Part shown: positions 1 through 8,623 of the stretch, in pieces
Numbering within the stretch: position 1 is the first letter of the stretch
Layout of the letters: each line of letters opens with the position of its first letter
Source: VAZQ01 sp035293945
GTDB lineage: Bacteria; Pseudomonadota; Alphaproteobacteria; Rhizobiales; Xanthobacteraceae
Direction of reading: 5' to 3'
Length of the DNA: 64,000 nucleotides
Assembly: GCA_035293945.1 (NCBI GenBank)
Contig: DATGLV010000024.1
Span: 124,001-188,000 of the forward strand
Translations under genes and position numbers: made by a program
The notes under the pieces: generated by a model
What the model was told of the DNA's origin: nothing
The model's database searches: none
The model's input: the letters and a program-made list of their open reading frames with translations, nothing else

Positions 1-149
1 CCCATCAGGCCGGTCGAGCCGCCGCCATAAACCAGCCCGATGTCGTTCTCGGCGAGAATTTGTCCGAACCGGCGCGCTGCCGCCGCAAAGGCGGGGTTCG
101 TGCCTGGGCCGGAACCGCAAAAAACGCAGATTGATTTGATTTCACTCAT
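1..149 (-). CDS. LOG-family (TIGR00730) Rossmann protein, N-terminal part
   Basis: Only the first 49 codons lie inside the window; the gene runs off the left edge. The translated start reads MSEIKSICVFCGSG, then a short helix, then LVYGGGSTGLMG. The CVFCGS opening and the YGGGSxGLMG loop are the nucleotide-binding signature of the LOG/TIGR00730 family (cytokinin riboside 5'-monophosphate phosphoribohydrolase or related nucleotide hydrolases). The substrate cannot be judged from this fragment. It is transcribed divergently from the ABC exporter to its right. Confidence 0.85.
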   Translation of the reverse strand, partial: MSEIKSICVFCGSGPGTNPAFAAAARRFGQILAENDIGLVYGGGSTGLM

Positions 150-409
150 AGGTGTTGCTTGAGGTGAGAACCTTGCATGTGGCGCTCCCGGCCTTGACCG
201 TCAAGGCACGGGAGCGGTTTTGCGCTGCAGCAGCCGGCGGCGCGCGCCCCGTCGAACGTGCTCCGCGGATGCGGCAGCCGTGTGAATGCTGTTTGCGGGC
301 CGGTTCGCCCGCTGGCCCGGGCACGAAAATGCTCTATATGAGGGGTTGATATGAGGTTGTTCGACGGTCCCCATTCGCGCGGCCCGTCTTGAGCCGGGCT
401 ATCTTGCGA

Positions 410-2365
410 ATGAGCGACATCCATCCTCGATCTACCCGTGCGCTGAAGCGGGATGTTTCCGCCGATGGCAACGCGAGCCTTACCCGCACGGTGGTAGGGT
501 TGTGGCCCTATATCTGGCCGTCCGACCGCGCCGATTTGAAGCTGCGGGTCTGGGCGACCATGCTGCTTCTGGTTTTCGCCAAGATCGCCACCATGGCGGT
601 GCCATTCACGTTCAAATGGGCGACCGACGCCTTGACCGGGAAGGGCAGCGCCCCGATCGAGCCGGCCTCCTGGCTTGCCTGGGCGATCGCCGCACCGGTC
701 CTGATGACGGTCGCCTACGGGGTGATGCGCGTCCTGATGGCGGTGCTGACGCAGGCGCGCGACGGATTGTTCGCCAAGGTGGCGATGAATGCGGTGCGAC
801 GGCTCGCGTATCTCGTCTTCGAGCACATGCATCTGTTGTCGCTGCGCTTCCATCTCGAGCGCAAGACCGGCGGCCTGACGCGCGTGCTCGAGCGCGGACG
901 CAACGCCATCGAGACCATCGTCCGCATGGTGATCATGCAGCTCATGCCGACGGTGCTGGAGCTCGCACTCATAGTCGCGGTGCTGCTCTTCCAGTTCGAC
1001 TGGCGCTACGTGGTGCTCGTTCTGGTCACCGTCGCCTGCTACATGGTCTACACGTACTTGGCGACCGAGTGGCGCATCGGCATTCGCCGGAGGATGAACG
1101 ACAGCGACAGCGACGCCAACATCAAGGCAATCGACTCGCTGCTCAACTACGAAACCGTCAAGTATTTCGTGGCAGAGGAGCGTGAGGCGAGGCGTTATGA
1201 CCGCGCCATGGCGCGCTACGAGGAGGCGAGCGTCAAATCCTATGTCTCGCTCGCGGTGCTCAATGCCGGTCAGGCGACGATCTTCACCGCCGGGCTGACT
1301 ATCGCGATGGTGATGTGTGTCTATGGCATCAAGCAGGGCACGCAAACGGTCGGCGATTTCATCATGATCAACGCCATGATGATCCAGCTCTATCAGCCGC
1401 TCAATTTCATGGGCATGGTCTATCGCGAGATCAAGCAAGCCGTGATCGACATCGAGAACCTGTTTTCGATTCTCGCCCGCGAGCCGGAGATCGAGGACAA
1501 GCCGGGTGCCAAGCCGCTTGAGGTGCGACGCGGCGCCATACGTTTCGACAATGTTTCGTTCTCCTATGATCCGGACCGCCCGATCCTCAAGGGGTTGAGC
1601 TTCGAGGTGCCGGCCGGACGCACCGTCGCGGTCGTCGGTCCTTCCGGCGCCGGCAAGTCGACCATCTCGCGGCTCCTCTATCGCTTCTACGACGTGACCG
1701 GCGGCCGCATCGAGATCGACGGGCAGGATATTCGCGATGTGACGCAGGTGTCGTTGCGCTCCGCCATCGGCATGGTGCCGCAGGACACTGTGCTGTTCAA
1801 CGACACCATCCGCTACAACATTCGCTACGGGCGCTGGGAGGCAAGCGACGCCGAGGTCGAGGAGGCGGCCCGCTTGGCGCAGATCGATGGTTTCATCCGG
1901 ATCGCTCCGAAAGGCTATGAGACCGAGGTGGGCGAGCGCGGCCTCAAGCTCTCCGGCGGCGAGAAGCAGCGCGTCGCCATCGCCCGCACGATCCTGAAGG
2001 GGCCGCCGATCCTCCTGCTCGACGAGGCGACCTCGGCGCTCGACAGCCACACCGAGAAGGACATCCAAGACGCGCTCGACCGCGTCGCCAAGAACCGCAC
2101 TACGCTGGTGATCGCGCACCGTCTCTCCACCATCGTGGCGGCCGATGAAATCCTGGTGCTCGATCGGGGAGTCATCGTCGAGCGCGGCACGCATCCGCAA
2201 CTGCTTTGTCGTGGCGGCCTCTATGCCAGCATGTGGAGCCGCCAGCGTGAGGCGGAAGCGGCGCGCGAAAAGCTGGCGCTGATCGAGGACGAAGAGGCCG
2301 CGCCCAGCCACAGCCCGGCTGTCGTCGAGGATGAGGCGGCGCTTCCGGCCGCCGCGGCAGAGTAG
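410..2365 (+). CDS. Atm1/HMT1-type ABC exporter (fused permease-ATPase)
   Basis: A half-transporter of about 651 residues with an N-terminal six-helix exporter domain (about residues 40-345) and a C-terminal ATPase. Visible motifs are Walker A GPSGAGKS near residue 410, signature LSGGEKQR near 513, Walker B ILLLDEATSALD near 535, and the H-loop AHRLST. The transmembrane part resembles mitochondrial/bacterial Atm1 (glutathione or metal-thiol export), and the length fits. ATG 410 (MSDIHPRS) is preferred over an in-frame TTG at 389. It lies 73 bases before psd, an arrangement I recognise from Hyphomicrobiales, so co-transcription with psd-pssA is likely. The Atm1-like substrate is inferred. Confidence 0.9.
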   Translation: MSDIHPRSTRALKRDVSADGNASLTRTVVGLWPYIWPSDRADLKLRVWATMLLLVFAKIATMAVPFTFKWATDALTGKGSAPIEPASWLAWAIAAPVLMTVAYGVMRVLMAVLTQARDGLFAKVAMNAVRRLAYLVFEHMHLLSLRFHLERKTGGLTRVLERGRNAIETIVRMVIMQLMPTVLELALIVAVLLFQFDWRYVVLVLVTVACYMVYTYLATEWRIGIRRRMNDSDSDANIKAIDSLLNYETVKYFVAEEREARRYDRAMARYEEASVKSYVSLAVLNAGQATIFTAGLTIAMVMCVYGIKQGTQTVGDFIMINAMMIQLYQPLNFMGMVYREIKQAVIDIENLFSILAREPEIEDKPGAKPLEVRRGAIRFDNVSFSYDPDRPILKGLSFEVPAGRTVAVVGPSGAGKSTISRLLYRFYDVTGGRIEIDGQDIRDVTQVSLRSAIGMVPQDTVLFNDTIRYNIRYGRWEASDAEVEEAARLAQIDGFIRIAPKGYETEVGERGLKLSGGEKQRVAIARTILKGPPILLLDEATSALDSHTEKDIQDALDRVAKNRTTLVIAHRLSTIVAADEILVLDRGVIVERGTHPQLLCRGGLYASMWSRQREAEAAREKLALIEDEEAAPSHSPAVVEDEAALPAAAAE

Positions 2366-2438
2366 TCCAATGCCGCCGATTTGAGCTTCCTGCCACGTGT
2401 GCCGCAAGCTCGTTCAGGAACTTCGCAAGGGGGCACAA

Positions 2439-3137
2439 GTGTCCATCGTCCAGTCAATCCGCTCGCAACTCGTTCCGGTCCATCGTGAGGGTTATCCGTT
2501 TGTCGGCACCTTTGCGCTCGCGAGTCTGATCCTCTTTTTCTTTTGGCCTCCGCTCGGATGGATCGGCACCGTGCTCACGATCTGGTGCGCGCTTTTTTTC
2601 CGCGATCCGGTGCGGGTGACACCGGTGCGTGAAGGGATTGTGGTGGCACCGGCCGACGGCCGTGTCGCCTCGGTCGGCAATGCCGCGCCGCCAAAGGAGC
2701 TCAATCTCGGCGAGCGGCCCTTGCCGCGCGTTTCGATCTTCATGAGCGTGTTCAACTGCCACGTGAACCGCAGCCCGATTGCCGGGCGCATCGATGAGAT
2801 CGCCTATCATCCGGGCGCCTTCCTGAGCGCCGATCTCGACAAGGCGAGCGAGGAGAACGAGCGCAACTCATTTCTGATCTCCGCGGGCAACACGCGGGTC
2901 GGAGTCGTGCAGATCGCTGGGCTTGTGGCACGGCGCATCGTCTGCTTCGTGCGCAAGGGCGCGAGCGTCGGAGCCGGCGAGCGCATCGGCATGATCCGCT
3001 TCGGCTCTCGGGTCGATGTCTATCTTCCCGAAGGAGTGCGGGCGCTGGTGGCCGAAGGCCAGACCGCTGTCGCCGGCGAGACCGTCATCGCCGACCTGCG
3101 CGCCGCCGACCGCGAGCGCACGTTCCGGGTTGGCTAA
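2439..3137 (+). CDS. psd: Phosphatidylserine decarboxylase proenzyme
   Basis: Converts phosphatidylserine to phosphatidylethanolamine at the inner membrane. The protein opens SIVQSIRSQLVPVHREGYPF, then has two hydrophobic helices (about residues 20-55), a core with HVNRSP, and the pyruvoyl-forming cleavage site FGSRVDVYLP near the C-terminus, where Ser of the GS pair becomes the pyruvoyl group. About 232 residues matches the short alphaproteobacterial Psd type. GTG 2439 is chosen because a strong AAGGGGG ribosome site sits just upstream; an ATG 14 codons earlier has none. pssA, the preceding enzyme of the pathway, follows downstream. Confidence 0.95.
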   Translation: MSIVQSIRSQLVPVHREGYPFVGTFALASLILFFFWPPLGWIGTVLTIWCALFFRDPVRVTPVREGIVVAPADGRVASVGNAAPPKELNLGERPLPRVSIFMSVFNCHVNRSPIAGRIDEIAYHPGAFLSADLDKASEENERNSFLISAGNTRVGVVQIAGLVARRIVCFVRKGASVGAGERIGMIRFGSRVDVYLPEGVRALVAEGQTAVAGETVIADLRAADRERTFRVG

Positions 3138-3252
3138 TCGCTCGGCACCCCAGCCCTCGCCCGCATAGCGCCTCCAAAGACGCGGAACTGCGCTGATGCG
3201 GGGAAAGGACAGGCGAGTGGCGCAGTCCCACCGAAAGGACTATATTCCGGCG

Positions 3253-4167
3253 ATGCCAAACCGTTCGCCATTCGAGCCCTATCGCCGCCGCCTGTTGCGC
3301 CGCCCGCGTTTTCGCACCATTCCGGTGCGCGTGCTGGTGCCCAATGTCATCACCCTGCTGGCGCTGTGCGCTGGTCTGACCGCGATCCGCCTTGCGGTCG
3401 AGGACCGCCTCGAATGGGCGCTCGCCGCGATCGTGTTCGCAGCGGCACTCGATGGGATCGACGGACGAGTCGCCCGTATGCTCAAGGGCACCTCGCGTTT
3501 CGGCGCCGAGCTCGACAGCCTCGCGGACTTCGTCAATTTCGGTGTGGCGCCGGCGCTGATCCTCTATTCTTGGGGATTGCACGAGCTCAAGTCGGCCGGC
3601 TGGATCGCGGCGCTTGCCTTTGCGATTTGCGCCGCGTTGCGGCTTGCCCGGTTCAACGTGATGATGGAGGATCCGAACAGGCCCGCCTGGGCCGGAAACT
3701 ATTTCGTCGGCGTGCCGGCGCCGGCCGGTGCCATCACGGTGCTGCTGCCGATCTACCTGCAGTTTCTCGGAGTTCCGTTTTCCGAGCTCACGGCGCTGGT
3801 TGCGTTTCTCTACACGCTCGCGATTGCATTTCTGATGGTGTCGCGGCTACCCGTCCTGTCCGGCAAGCGGGTGGGCAAACGGGTGTCGCCTGAAATGGTG
3901 CTGCCGGTCTTCGTCCTCACCGTGCTGTTCTTCGCGTTGCTCATCTCCTATCCGTGGGAGGTGCTCACTTTGGGGACGATCATCTATCTCGCGAGCCTGC
4001 CGCTCGGCTGGCTCTCCTATCGCAATGCGCAGCTCAAGTCCGCTGCCGCCGCTGAACCTGCGACGCCGTTCGCGCAGCCGCTCGGCGAGCGGGCGCCCGC
4101 ACCGCGGCCTGCCGATGTGCCGCAGGCGCCCTCATCCGACACAGAGCGCCCGGCACGGCTCAACTGA
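3253..4167 (+). CDS. pssA: CDP-diacylglycerol-serine O-phosphatidyltransferase
   Basis: Makes phosphatidylserine from CDP-diacylglycerol and serine and feeds psd. The CDP-alcohol phosphotransferase signature is complete: DGIDGRVARM followed by the spaced G-x3-D-x3-D in GAELDSLAD, about residues 70-95. Around it are roughly eight hydrophobic helices and a proline/alanine-rich tail. ATG 3253 (MPNRSPFEPY) fits the Arg-rich cytosolic lead of rhizobial PssA; an in-frame ATG at 3196 would add 19 residues, and neither has a convincing ribosome site. It ends next to a convergent GST gene with no spacer. Confidence 0.93.
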   Translation: MPNRSPFEPYRRRLLRRPRFRTIPVRVLVPNVITLLALCAGLTAIRLAVEDRLEWALAAIVFAAALDGIDGRVARMLKGTSRFGAELDSLADFVNFGVAPALILYSWGLHELKSAGWIAALAFAICAALRLARFNVMMEDPNRPAWAGNYFVGVPAPAGAITVLLPIYLQFLGVPFSELTALVAFLYTLAIAFLMVSRLPVLSGKRVGKRVSPEMVLPVFVLTVLFFALLISYPWEVLTLGTIIYLASLPLGWLSYRNAQLKSAAAAEPATPFAQPLGERAPAPRPADVPQAPSSDTERPARLN

Positions 4168-4812
4168 TTATCGCTGCAGCGGATAGCCAGGCATCAGATC
4201 ATACGGATGCTTCCAGCCGGGCAGCGCCTTGATGCGCTCGAGCCAGGCCGCGATGTGCTTGTGCTCAGCCGCGATGTCGAAGCCGAATTCCTCAGGCGGG
4301 TAGTACATGTAACCGACGAGCGACAGGTCGGCGATGGTCGGCCGCGCGCCGAGCACGAAGTCGCGGGTCGCAAGGCGTTTGTTGATGATCGCCAAATTGC
4401 CGTCGATGCGTCCCTTGAAGAAGGCGATCAGCGCCGGATCTGCGGGTGGGCGCGCGAAAATGCGCAGGAAACGGTACGGCCCGAGAAAGCCGTTGACCTT
4501 CTGATTATCGAAGATGATCCAGCGCAGCGCCTCGAGCCGTTCATCCTCGCCCTGCGGCCCGAACTTGGCGGTACGCTCGGCCAGGTAGGTGAGGATCACG
4601 CCCGATTGGCTGAGCCTGCGCGCTCCGTGCACCAGCACCGGCACCTCGCCCATCTCGTTGACGCCTTCCCGATAATCGGCCGTGCGCTGTATTCCTTTGA
4701 CGAAGAAGTCGACCCAGATCGGCTCCCAGTCGGCACCGATCATGCTGAGCATGAGGGCAACCCGATAGGCATTGCCGGATTGGGCGAAGCAGTAGAGCTG
4801 ATATTCGGCCAC
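4168..4812 (-). CDS. Glutathione S-transferase family protein
   Basis: 214 residues, a full-length cytosolic GST. The N-terminal thioredoxin-like domain starts YQLYCFAQSGNAYRVALMLS and contains the cis-Pro and glutathione-binding stretch GEVPVLVHGARRLSQSGVIL (about residues 52-75). The C-terminal helical domain follows, with the usual PTIADLSLVGY segment near residue 155. Ser in FAQSGN is a plausible catalytic residue, which would put it in a Ser-type or beta-like class. The substrate is unknown. It is transcribed alone and convergent with pssA. Confidence 0.9.
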   Translation of the reverse strand: MAEYQLYCFAQSGNAYRVALMLSMIGADWEPIWVDFFVKGIQRTADYREGVNEMGEVPVLVHGARRLSQSGVILTYLAERTAKFGPQGEDERLEALRWIIFDNQKVNGFLGPYRFLRIFARPPADPALIAFFKGRIDGNLAIINKRLATRDFVLGARPTIADLSLVGYMYYPPEEFGFDIAAEHKHIAAWLERIKALPGWKHPYDLMPGYPLQR

Positions 4813-4901
4813 GTGATGCTCGTCCTATAAGCGGGTAGCGTTTGCCATCTTCCAATCTTCGTTGGCTGTGATGGGGAGAATCCTCTTCATTGGGAATGTC
4901 G

Positions 4902-6398
4902 CTACCGCATCGTCGGGATGATGAATTCTGCGCCTTCCTTGATGCCGGAGGGCCAGCGGGCAGTCACCGTCTTGGTCTTGGTGTAGAAGCGGATCGCGTC
5001 GGGGCCGTGTTGGTTCAAGTCGCCGAAGCCCGACTGCTTCCAGCCGCCGAAAGTATAGTAGGCGAGCGGCACCGGGATGGCGAAGTTCACTCCGACCATG
5101 CCGACGTTCACGCGGCTGACGAAATCCCGCGCCGTATCGCCGTCGCGGGTGAAGATCGCGACCCCGTTGCCGTAGGCATGCTCGGAGGGCAGCCGCAGCG
5201 CATCCGCATAATCCTTGGCGCGCACCACCGACAGCACCGGCCCGAAGATCTCCTCTTTGTAGATGCGCATGTCGGGCGTGACCTCGTCGAACAAGCAGCC
5301 GCCCATGAAGAAGCCGCGCTCATAGCCTTGCAGCTTGAAGCTGCGGCCATCGACCTTGAGCTTGGCGCCTTCCTTGATGCCGAGCTCCACATAGTCGCGC
5401 ACCTTCGCGAGATGCGCTCCCGTCACCAGCGGGCCATAATCCGCCTGGGCGTCTGTCGAGAGGCCGATCTTAAGGCTCTCCACCCGCGGAACGAGCTTCT
5501 GCAAGAGCGCATCGGCCGTCTTGGCCCCGACCGGCACTGCCACCGACACGGCCATGCAGCGCTCGCCGGCGGAGCCGTAACCGGCGCCGATCAGTGCATC
5601 GACCGCTTGGTCGAGATCCGCATCCGGCATGACGATCATGTGATTCTTGGCGCCGCCGAAGCACTGCACGCGCTTTCCTCGTGCGCAGCCTGCGGCGTAG
5701 ATGTGCTCGGCGACTGCCGAAGAGCCGACGAACCCGATCGCCTTGACGCGCGCGTCGGCGATCAGCGCGTCGACGGCCTCGCTGTCGCCATTGACCACGT
5801 TGAGCACGCCCGCCGGGAGCCCGGCCTCGATCAGCAATTGGGCGAGCCGCATCGGCACAGAGGGGTCGCGCTCCGACGGCTTCAGCACGAAGGCATTGCC
5901 GCAGGCGAGCGCCGGCGCAAACTTCCACATCGGGATCATGGCCGGAAAATTGAACGGCGTAATGCCGGCGACAACCCCGAGCGGCTGGCGCATGGAGTAG
6001 AGATCGATCCCTGGCCCGGCGCCTTCGGTGAACTCGCCTTTGATGAGATGGGGAATTCCGCAGGCAAACTCGGCCACCTCCAGGCCACGCTGGATATCGC
6101 CGCGCGCGTCGGCAATCGTCTTGCCGTGCTCGCTCGAGAGCAGGTGTGCGAGCGCATCGAATTCCCGCTGCACCAGCTCGAGAAACCTGAATAGCACGCG
6201 CGCGCGCCGTTGCGGATTGGTGGCGGCCCAGCCGACTTGCGCTTCCTCCGCCACTGCGATTGCGTGCCCGACCTCCGCCGCGCTGGCGAAGGCGACCTTC
6301 GCCTGCACCTCGCCGGTGTTGGGATCGTAGACGTCGCCGGCGCGACCAGATGCCCCGGCAACCTCCTTGCCGGCGATGAAATGGCCGATCGTCCGCAT
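4902..6398 (-). CDS. mmsA: CoA-acylating methylmalonate-semialdehyde dehydrogenase
   Basis: An aldehyde dehydrogenase of about 498 residues that oxidises (methyl)malonate semialdehyde to propionyl- or acetyl-CoA in valine or inositol breakdown. Seen: TPFNFPAMIPMW (NAD-binding loop), ALACGNAFVLKPSERDP, GFVGSSAVAEHIY, and the catalytic cysteine in GSAGERCMAVSVA near residue 280; the C-terminal IPVPLAYYTFGGWKQSGFGD is typical of MmsA. The start is ATG 6398 (MRTIGHFIAGKEV), with GGGAGG seven bases upstream; the open frame runs 19 codons further without a better site. No mmsB is adjacent. Confidence 0.93.
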   Translation of the reverse strand: MRTIGHFIAGKEVAGASGRAGDVYDPNTGEVQAKVAFASAAEVGHAIAVAEEAQVGWAATNPQRRARVLFRFLELVQREFDALAHLLSSEHGKTIADARGDIQRGLEVAEFACGIPHLIKGEFTEGAGPGIDLYSMRQPLGVVAGITPFNFPAMIPMWKFAPALACGNAFVLKPSERDPSVPMRLAQLLIEAGLPAGVLNVVNGDSEAVDALIADARVKAIGFVGSSAVAEHIYAAGCARGKRVQCFGGAKNHMIVMPDADLDQAVDALIGAGYGSAGERCMAVSVAVPVGAKTADALLQKLVPRVESLKIGLSTDAQADYGPLVTGAHLAKVRDYVELGIKEGAKLKVDGRSFKLQGYERGFFMGGCLFDEVTPDMRIYKEEIFGPVLSVVRAKDYADALRLPSEHAYGNGVAIFTRDGDTARDFVSRVNVGMVGVNFAIPVPLAYYTFGGWKQSGFGDLNQHGPDAIRFYTKTKTVTARWPSGIKEGAEFIIPTMR

Positions 6399-6658
6399 CG
6401 CTCGCCTCCCTACCGCAACCACCGCGCTCTTCATCGCGCGCCATTTGGCGTGCAAGTTACGGCGTCGAATGCTGCTTCGTCTATGCCATCCTGGCGCTGC
6501 GCGCGGGCGCTTCGCGCCGGCGCTTGCCTCGGCGCTCCAACCGCAAGCCTCGCCGAACTACCAGGGTGGGCCGGTAACCGTCCCTTAAGCCGCACCGGGG
6601 TAGGTTGCGGCGGGCGCTGCCGCGGGGCTGCGCGCATTGCGTCTCGGACATATTCGCC

Positions 6659-7435
6659 ATGGATATCGCGACAGGGCTCGGTCTCCTTGGCGGAGCGGTG
6701 GTCGTGTCGACCATCATTCTGATGGGCGGCAGCTTCGGAATGTACTTTTCCGATCATGCCGTCATCATCATCTTCGGCGGGTCCTTCTCGGCCACGCTCA
6801 TCCGCTTTCCACTCTCCTCGATTTTTCACGGCGTGCCGCTCGGTGCCAAGTTCGCGTTCACGCTCCGCCGGACCACCCAGCGCGAGCTGGTCGACCAGAT
6901 GGCGCAGCTCGCCGAGGTCGCTCGCAAATCGGGACCGGTGGGGCTGGAGAAGATCGAAGTGGACGATCCGTTCCTGGCCAAAGGCATCCGCTACATCGCC
7001 GATGGCTACGATACCAACTTCATCCGCGACAACCTCGAGCGCGACCGCGACAATTTCCTCACCCATCTCGATGAAGGGCAGAAGATCTATCGCGCGATAG
7101 GCGATTGCGCTCCCGCCTTCGGCATGATCGGGACGCTGCTCGGCATGGTGCAGATGTTCGCCAATATGACCGATCCCTCGAAGCTCGGTCCGTTCATGGC
7201 GACCGCCCTGCTCGCGACGCTCTATGGCGCGGTCGTGGCCAACATGTGGTGCCTGCCGCTTGCCGACAAGCTGCAGCTCAAGCTCCACGATGAAGAGATC
7301 AACCGCACCCTTGTCATCGACGGCATTCTGATGATCCGGGAATCCAAGAGCCCGACGCTGGTGCGCGAGATGCTGCTCGCTTATCTGCCTGAGAAGCATC
7401 GCGAAGACACGGAAGCGGAACCGGTGCCGGCCTAG
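6659..7435 (+). CDS. MotA-like proton-channel subunit
   Basis: 258 residues with the MotA/TolQ-ExbB topology: two N-terminal helices (about 7-28 and 35-55), a large cytoplasmic loop, then DCAPAFGMIGTLLGMVQMF (about 155-175) and PFMATALLATLYGAVVANMW (about 185-205). These last two carry the conserved Pro/Gly of MotA helices 3 and 4. It forms a stator pair with the OmpA-domain gene three bases downstream. ATG 6659 (MDIATGLG) replaces an upstream ATG that would add a non-hydrophobic lead. No flagellar genes are nearby, so the role could be flagellar or another gradient-driven motor. Confidence 0.85.
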   Translation: MDIATGLGLLGGAVVVSTIILMGGSFGMYFSDHAVIIIFGGSFSATLIRFPLSSIFHGVPLGAKFAFTLRRTTQRELVDQMAQLAEVARKSGPVGLEKIEVDDPFLAKGIRYIADGYDTNFIRDNLERDRDNFLTHLDEGQKIYRAIGDCAPAFGMIGTLLGMVQMFANMTDPSKLGPFMATALLATLYGAVVANMWCLPLADKLQLKLHDEEINRTLVIDGILMIRESKSPTLVREMLLAYLPEKHREDTEAEPVPA

Positions 7436-7438
7436 CCC

Positions 7439-8266
7439 ATGGCAAAAAAGAAAGCTCACGCACACGCCGGCGGCCACGGCTGGTTCGTGACCTTCGCCGA
7501 TCTGATGGGCCTGTTGGTCGCATTCTTCGTGATGCTGGTCGCGTTCTCGACGCAGGATCAGGCCAAGCTGAATATCGTGGCGGGATCCATGCGCGAGGCC
7601 TTCGGCGTGCAGGATCGCGTTCGCAACTCCGGCATCATCGAGGTGCCGGGCCTGCCGACCCGGCCCAAGCTCAAGAACGTGGCGCCAATCACGCCGGACG
7701 ACGCTTCCGCCACGCCAACGCCCGACGAGAAAGGCCGCGAGCACAATTCAGGCGCCAAGCTCGACAGCGACGCCAGCTTCGCGCTCGCCACGGCCTCGCT
7801 GCGGCAGGCGCTGCAGGATTTGCCCGACCTGACGGAGCTCTCGAAGCACATCATGATCGAGGAGACGAAGAATGGGCTCAATATCGAGCTCGTCGATCAG
7901 GATGGCCGGGCTATGTTCCCGGAAGGCCAGAAGGAGCCCTTCGAGCGCACGCGGGCCCTTATTCAGCAGCTCGCCGCACCGCTCAAGTCCATGCCGTTCC
8001 GCCTTTCCATTGCCGGCCACACCGCCGCGGCGCGCACGCCGCCGCTCCCCGGATATGGGCCTTGGGAGCTCTCCGCAGATCGGGCCAATGCGGTCCGTCG
8101 CGTGCTTGAAGGGGAGGGCGTCCCGAGCAGTCACATCTTCATGGTCGCCGGCAAGGCCGACACGGAGCCGCTGTTTCCCGACGATCCTTACATCGCCAGC
8201 AATCGCCGCGTGACCATCACCCTGATGAAAGAAGCCCCGCCGGTTCCTCCGGATATCCGACCGTAG
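7439..8266 (+). CDS. MotB-like OmpA-domain stator protein
   Basis: 275 residues. One transmembrane helix near the N-terminus (FVTFADLMGLLVAFFVMLVA) carries Asp21, the ion-binding residue of MotB. A linker of about 120 residues follows, then a periplasmic OmpA/MotB peptidoglycan-binding domain (about 175-265: RLSIAGHTA, LSADRANAVRRVLEGEGV, NRRVTITL). With the MotA-like gene three bases upstream it makes a complete stator pair. Asp21 and the ADLM context argue for proton coupling. Whether it drives a flagellum is not shown here. Confidence 0.87.
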   Translation: MAKKKAHAHAGGHGWFVTFADLMGLLVAFFVMLVAFSTQDQAKLNIVAGSMREAFGVQDRVRNSGIIEVPGLPTRPKLKNVAPITPDDASATPTPDEKGREHNSGAKLDSDASFALATASLRQALQDLPDLTELSKHIMIEETKNGLNIELVDQDGRAMFPEGQKEPFERTRALIQQLAAPLKSMPFRLSIAGHTAAARTPPLPGYGPWELSADRANAVRRVLEGEGVPSSHIFMVAGKADTEPLFPDDPYIASNRRVTITLMKEAPPVPPDIRP

Positions 8267-8623
8267 GCCTTGCGTCTCGCTGACCGACTTGCGGACCCGG
8301 CGTGCGGCCCCACATGATCGCCGCCAATGCTTCCGACAGCGCTTGGGCCCCGAGGCATATTGCCTCCTGGTTGCCTCCTGGCTCTTCGGGAGCCGCGGCC
8401 AATGGCCTAAAGCCGGATAAGGCCTTGTGTTCATTGAGGTACTCGGCGCTTGCGCTCTGCGTCTGGTGCAGAGGAGGTCCACAAATAAATCTGGCCTTCC
8501 GGCTACCCCGGGGCAGATCAGGGGCATTTTGGGTGCTATAAGCACCGCCCGCCGCCCCCTATATGTTGCGGCGCAATATCAACAGATCTCGGGCCCGAGC
8601 CCGAGGCACATTCCAAGGCGAAT
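8267..8623. other. Intergenic gap before kup
   Basis: 357 bases between the MotB-like gene and kup. I see no open frame with a ribosome site or protein-like composition and no clear terminator. It probably holds the kup promoter, but no confident -35/-10 pair can be named. Confidence 0.4.

Noticed and set aside
146..2407. Long minus-strand open frame of about 750 codons opposite the ABC exporter
   Set aside because: Antisense shadow of a clear exporter gene in high-GC DNA; His/Asp/Arg-rich with no motif.
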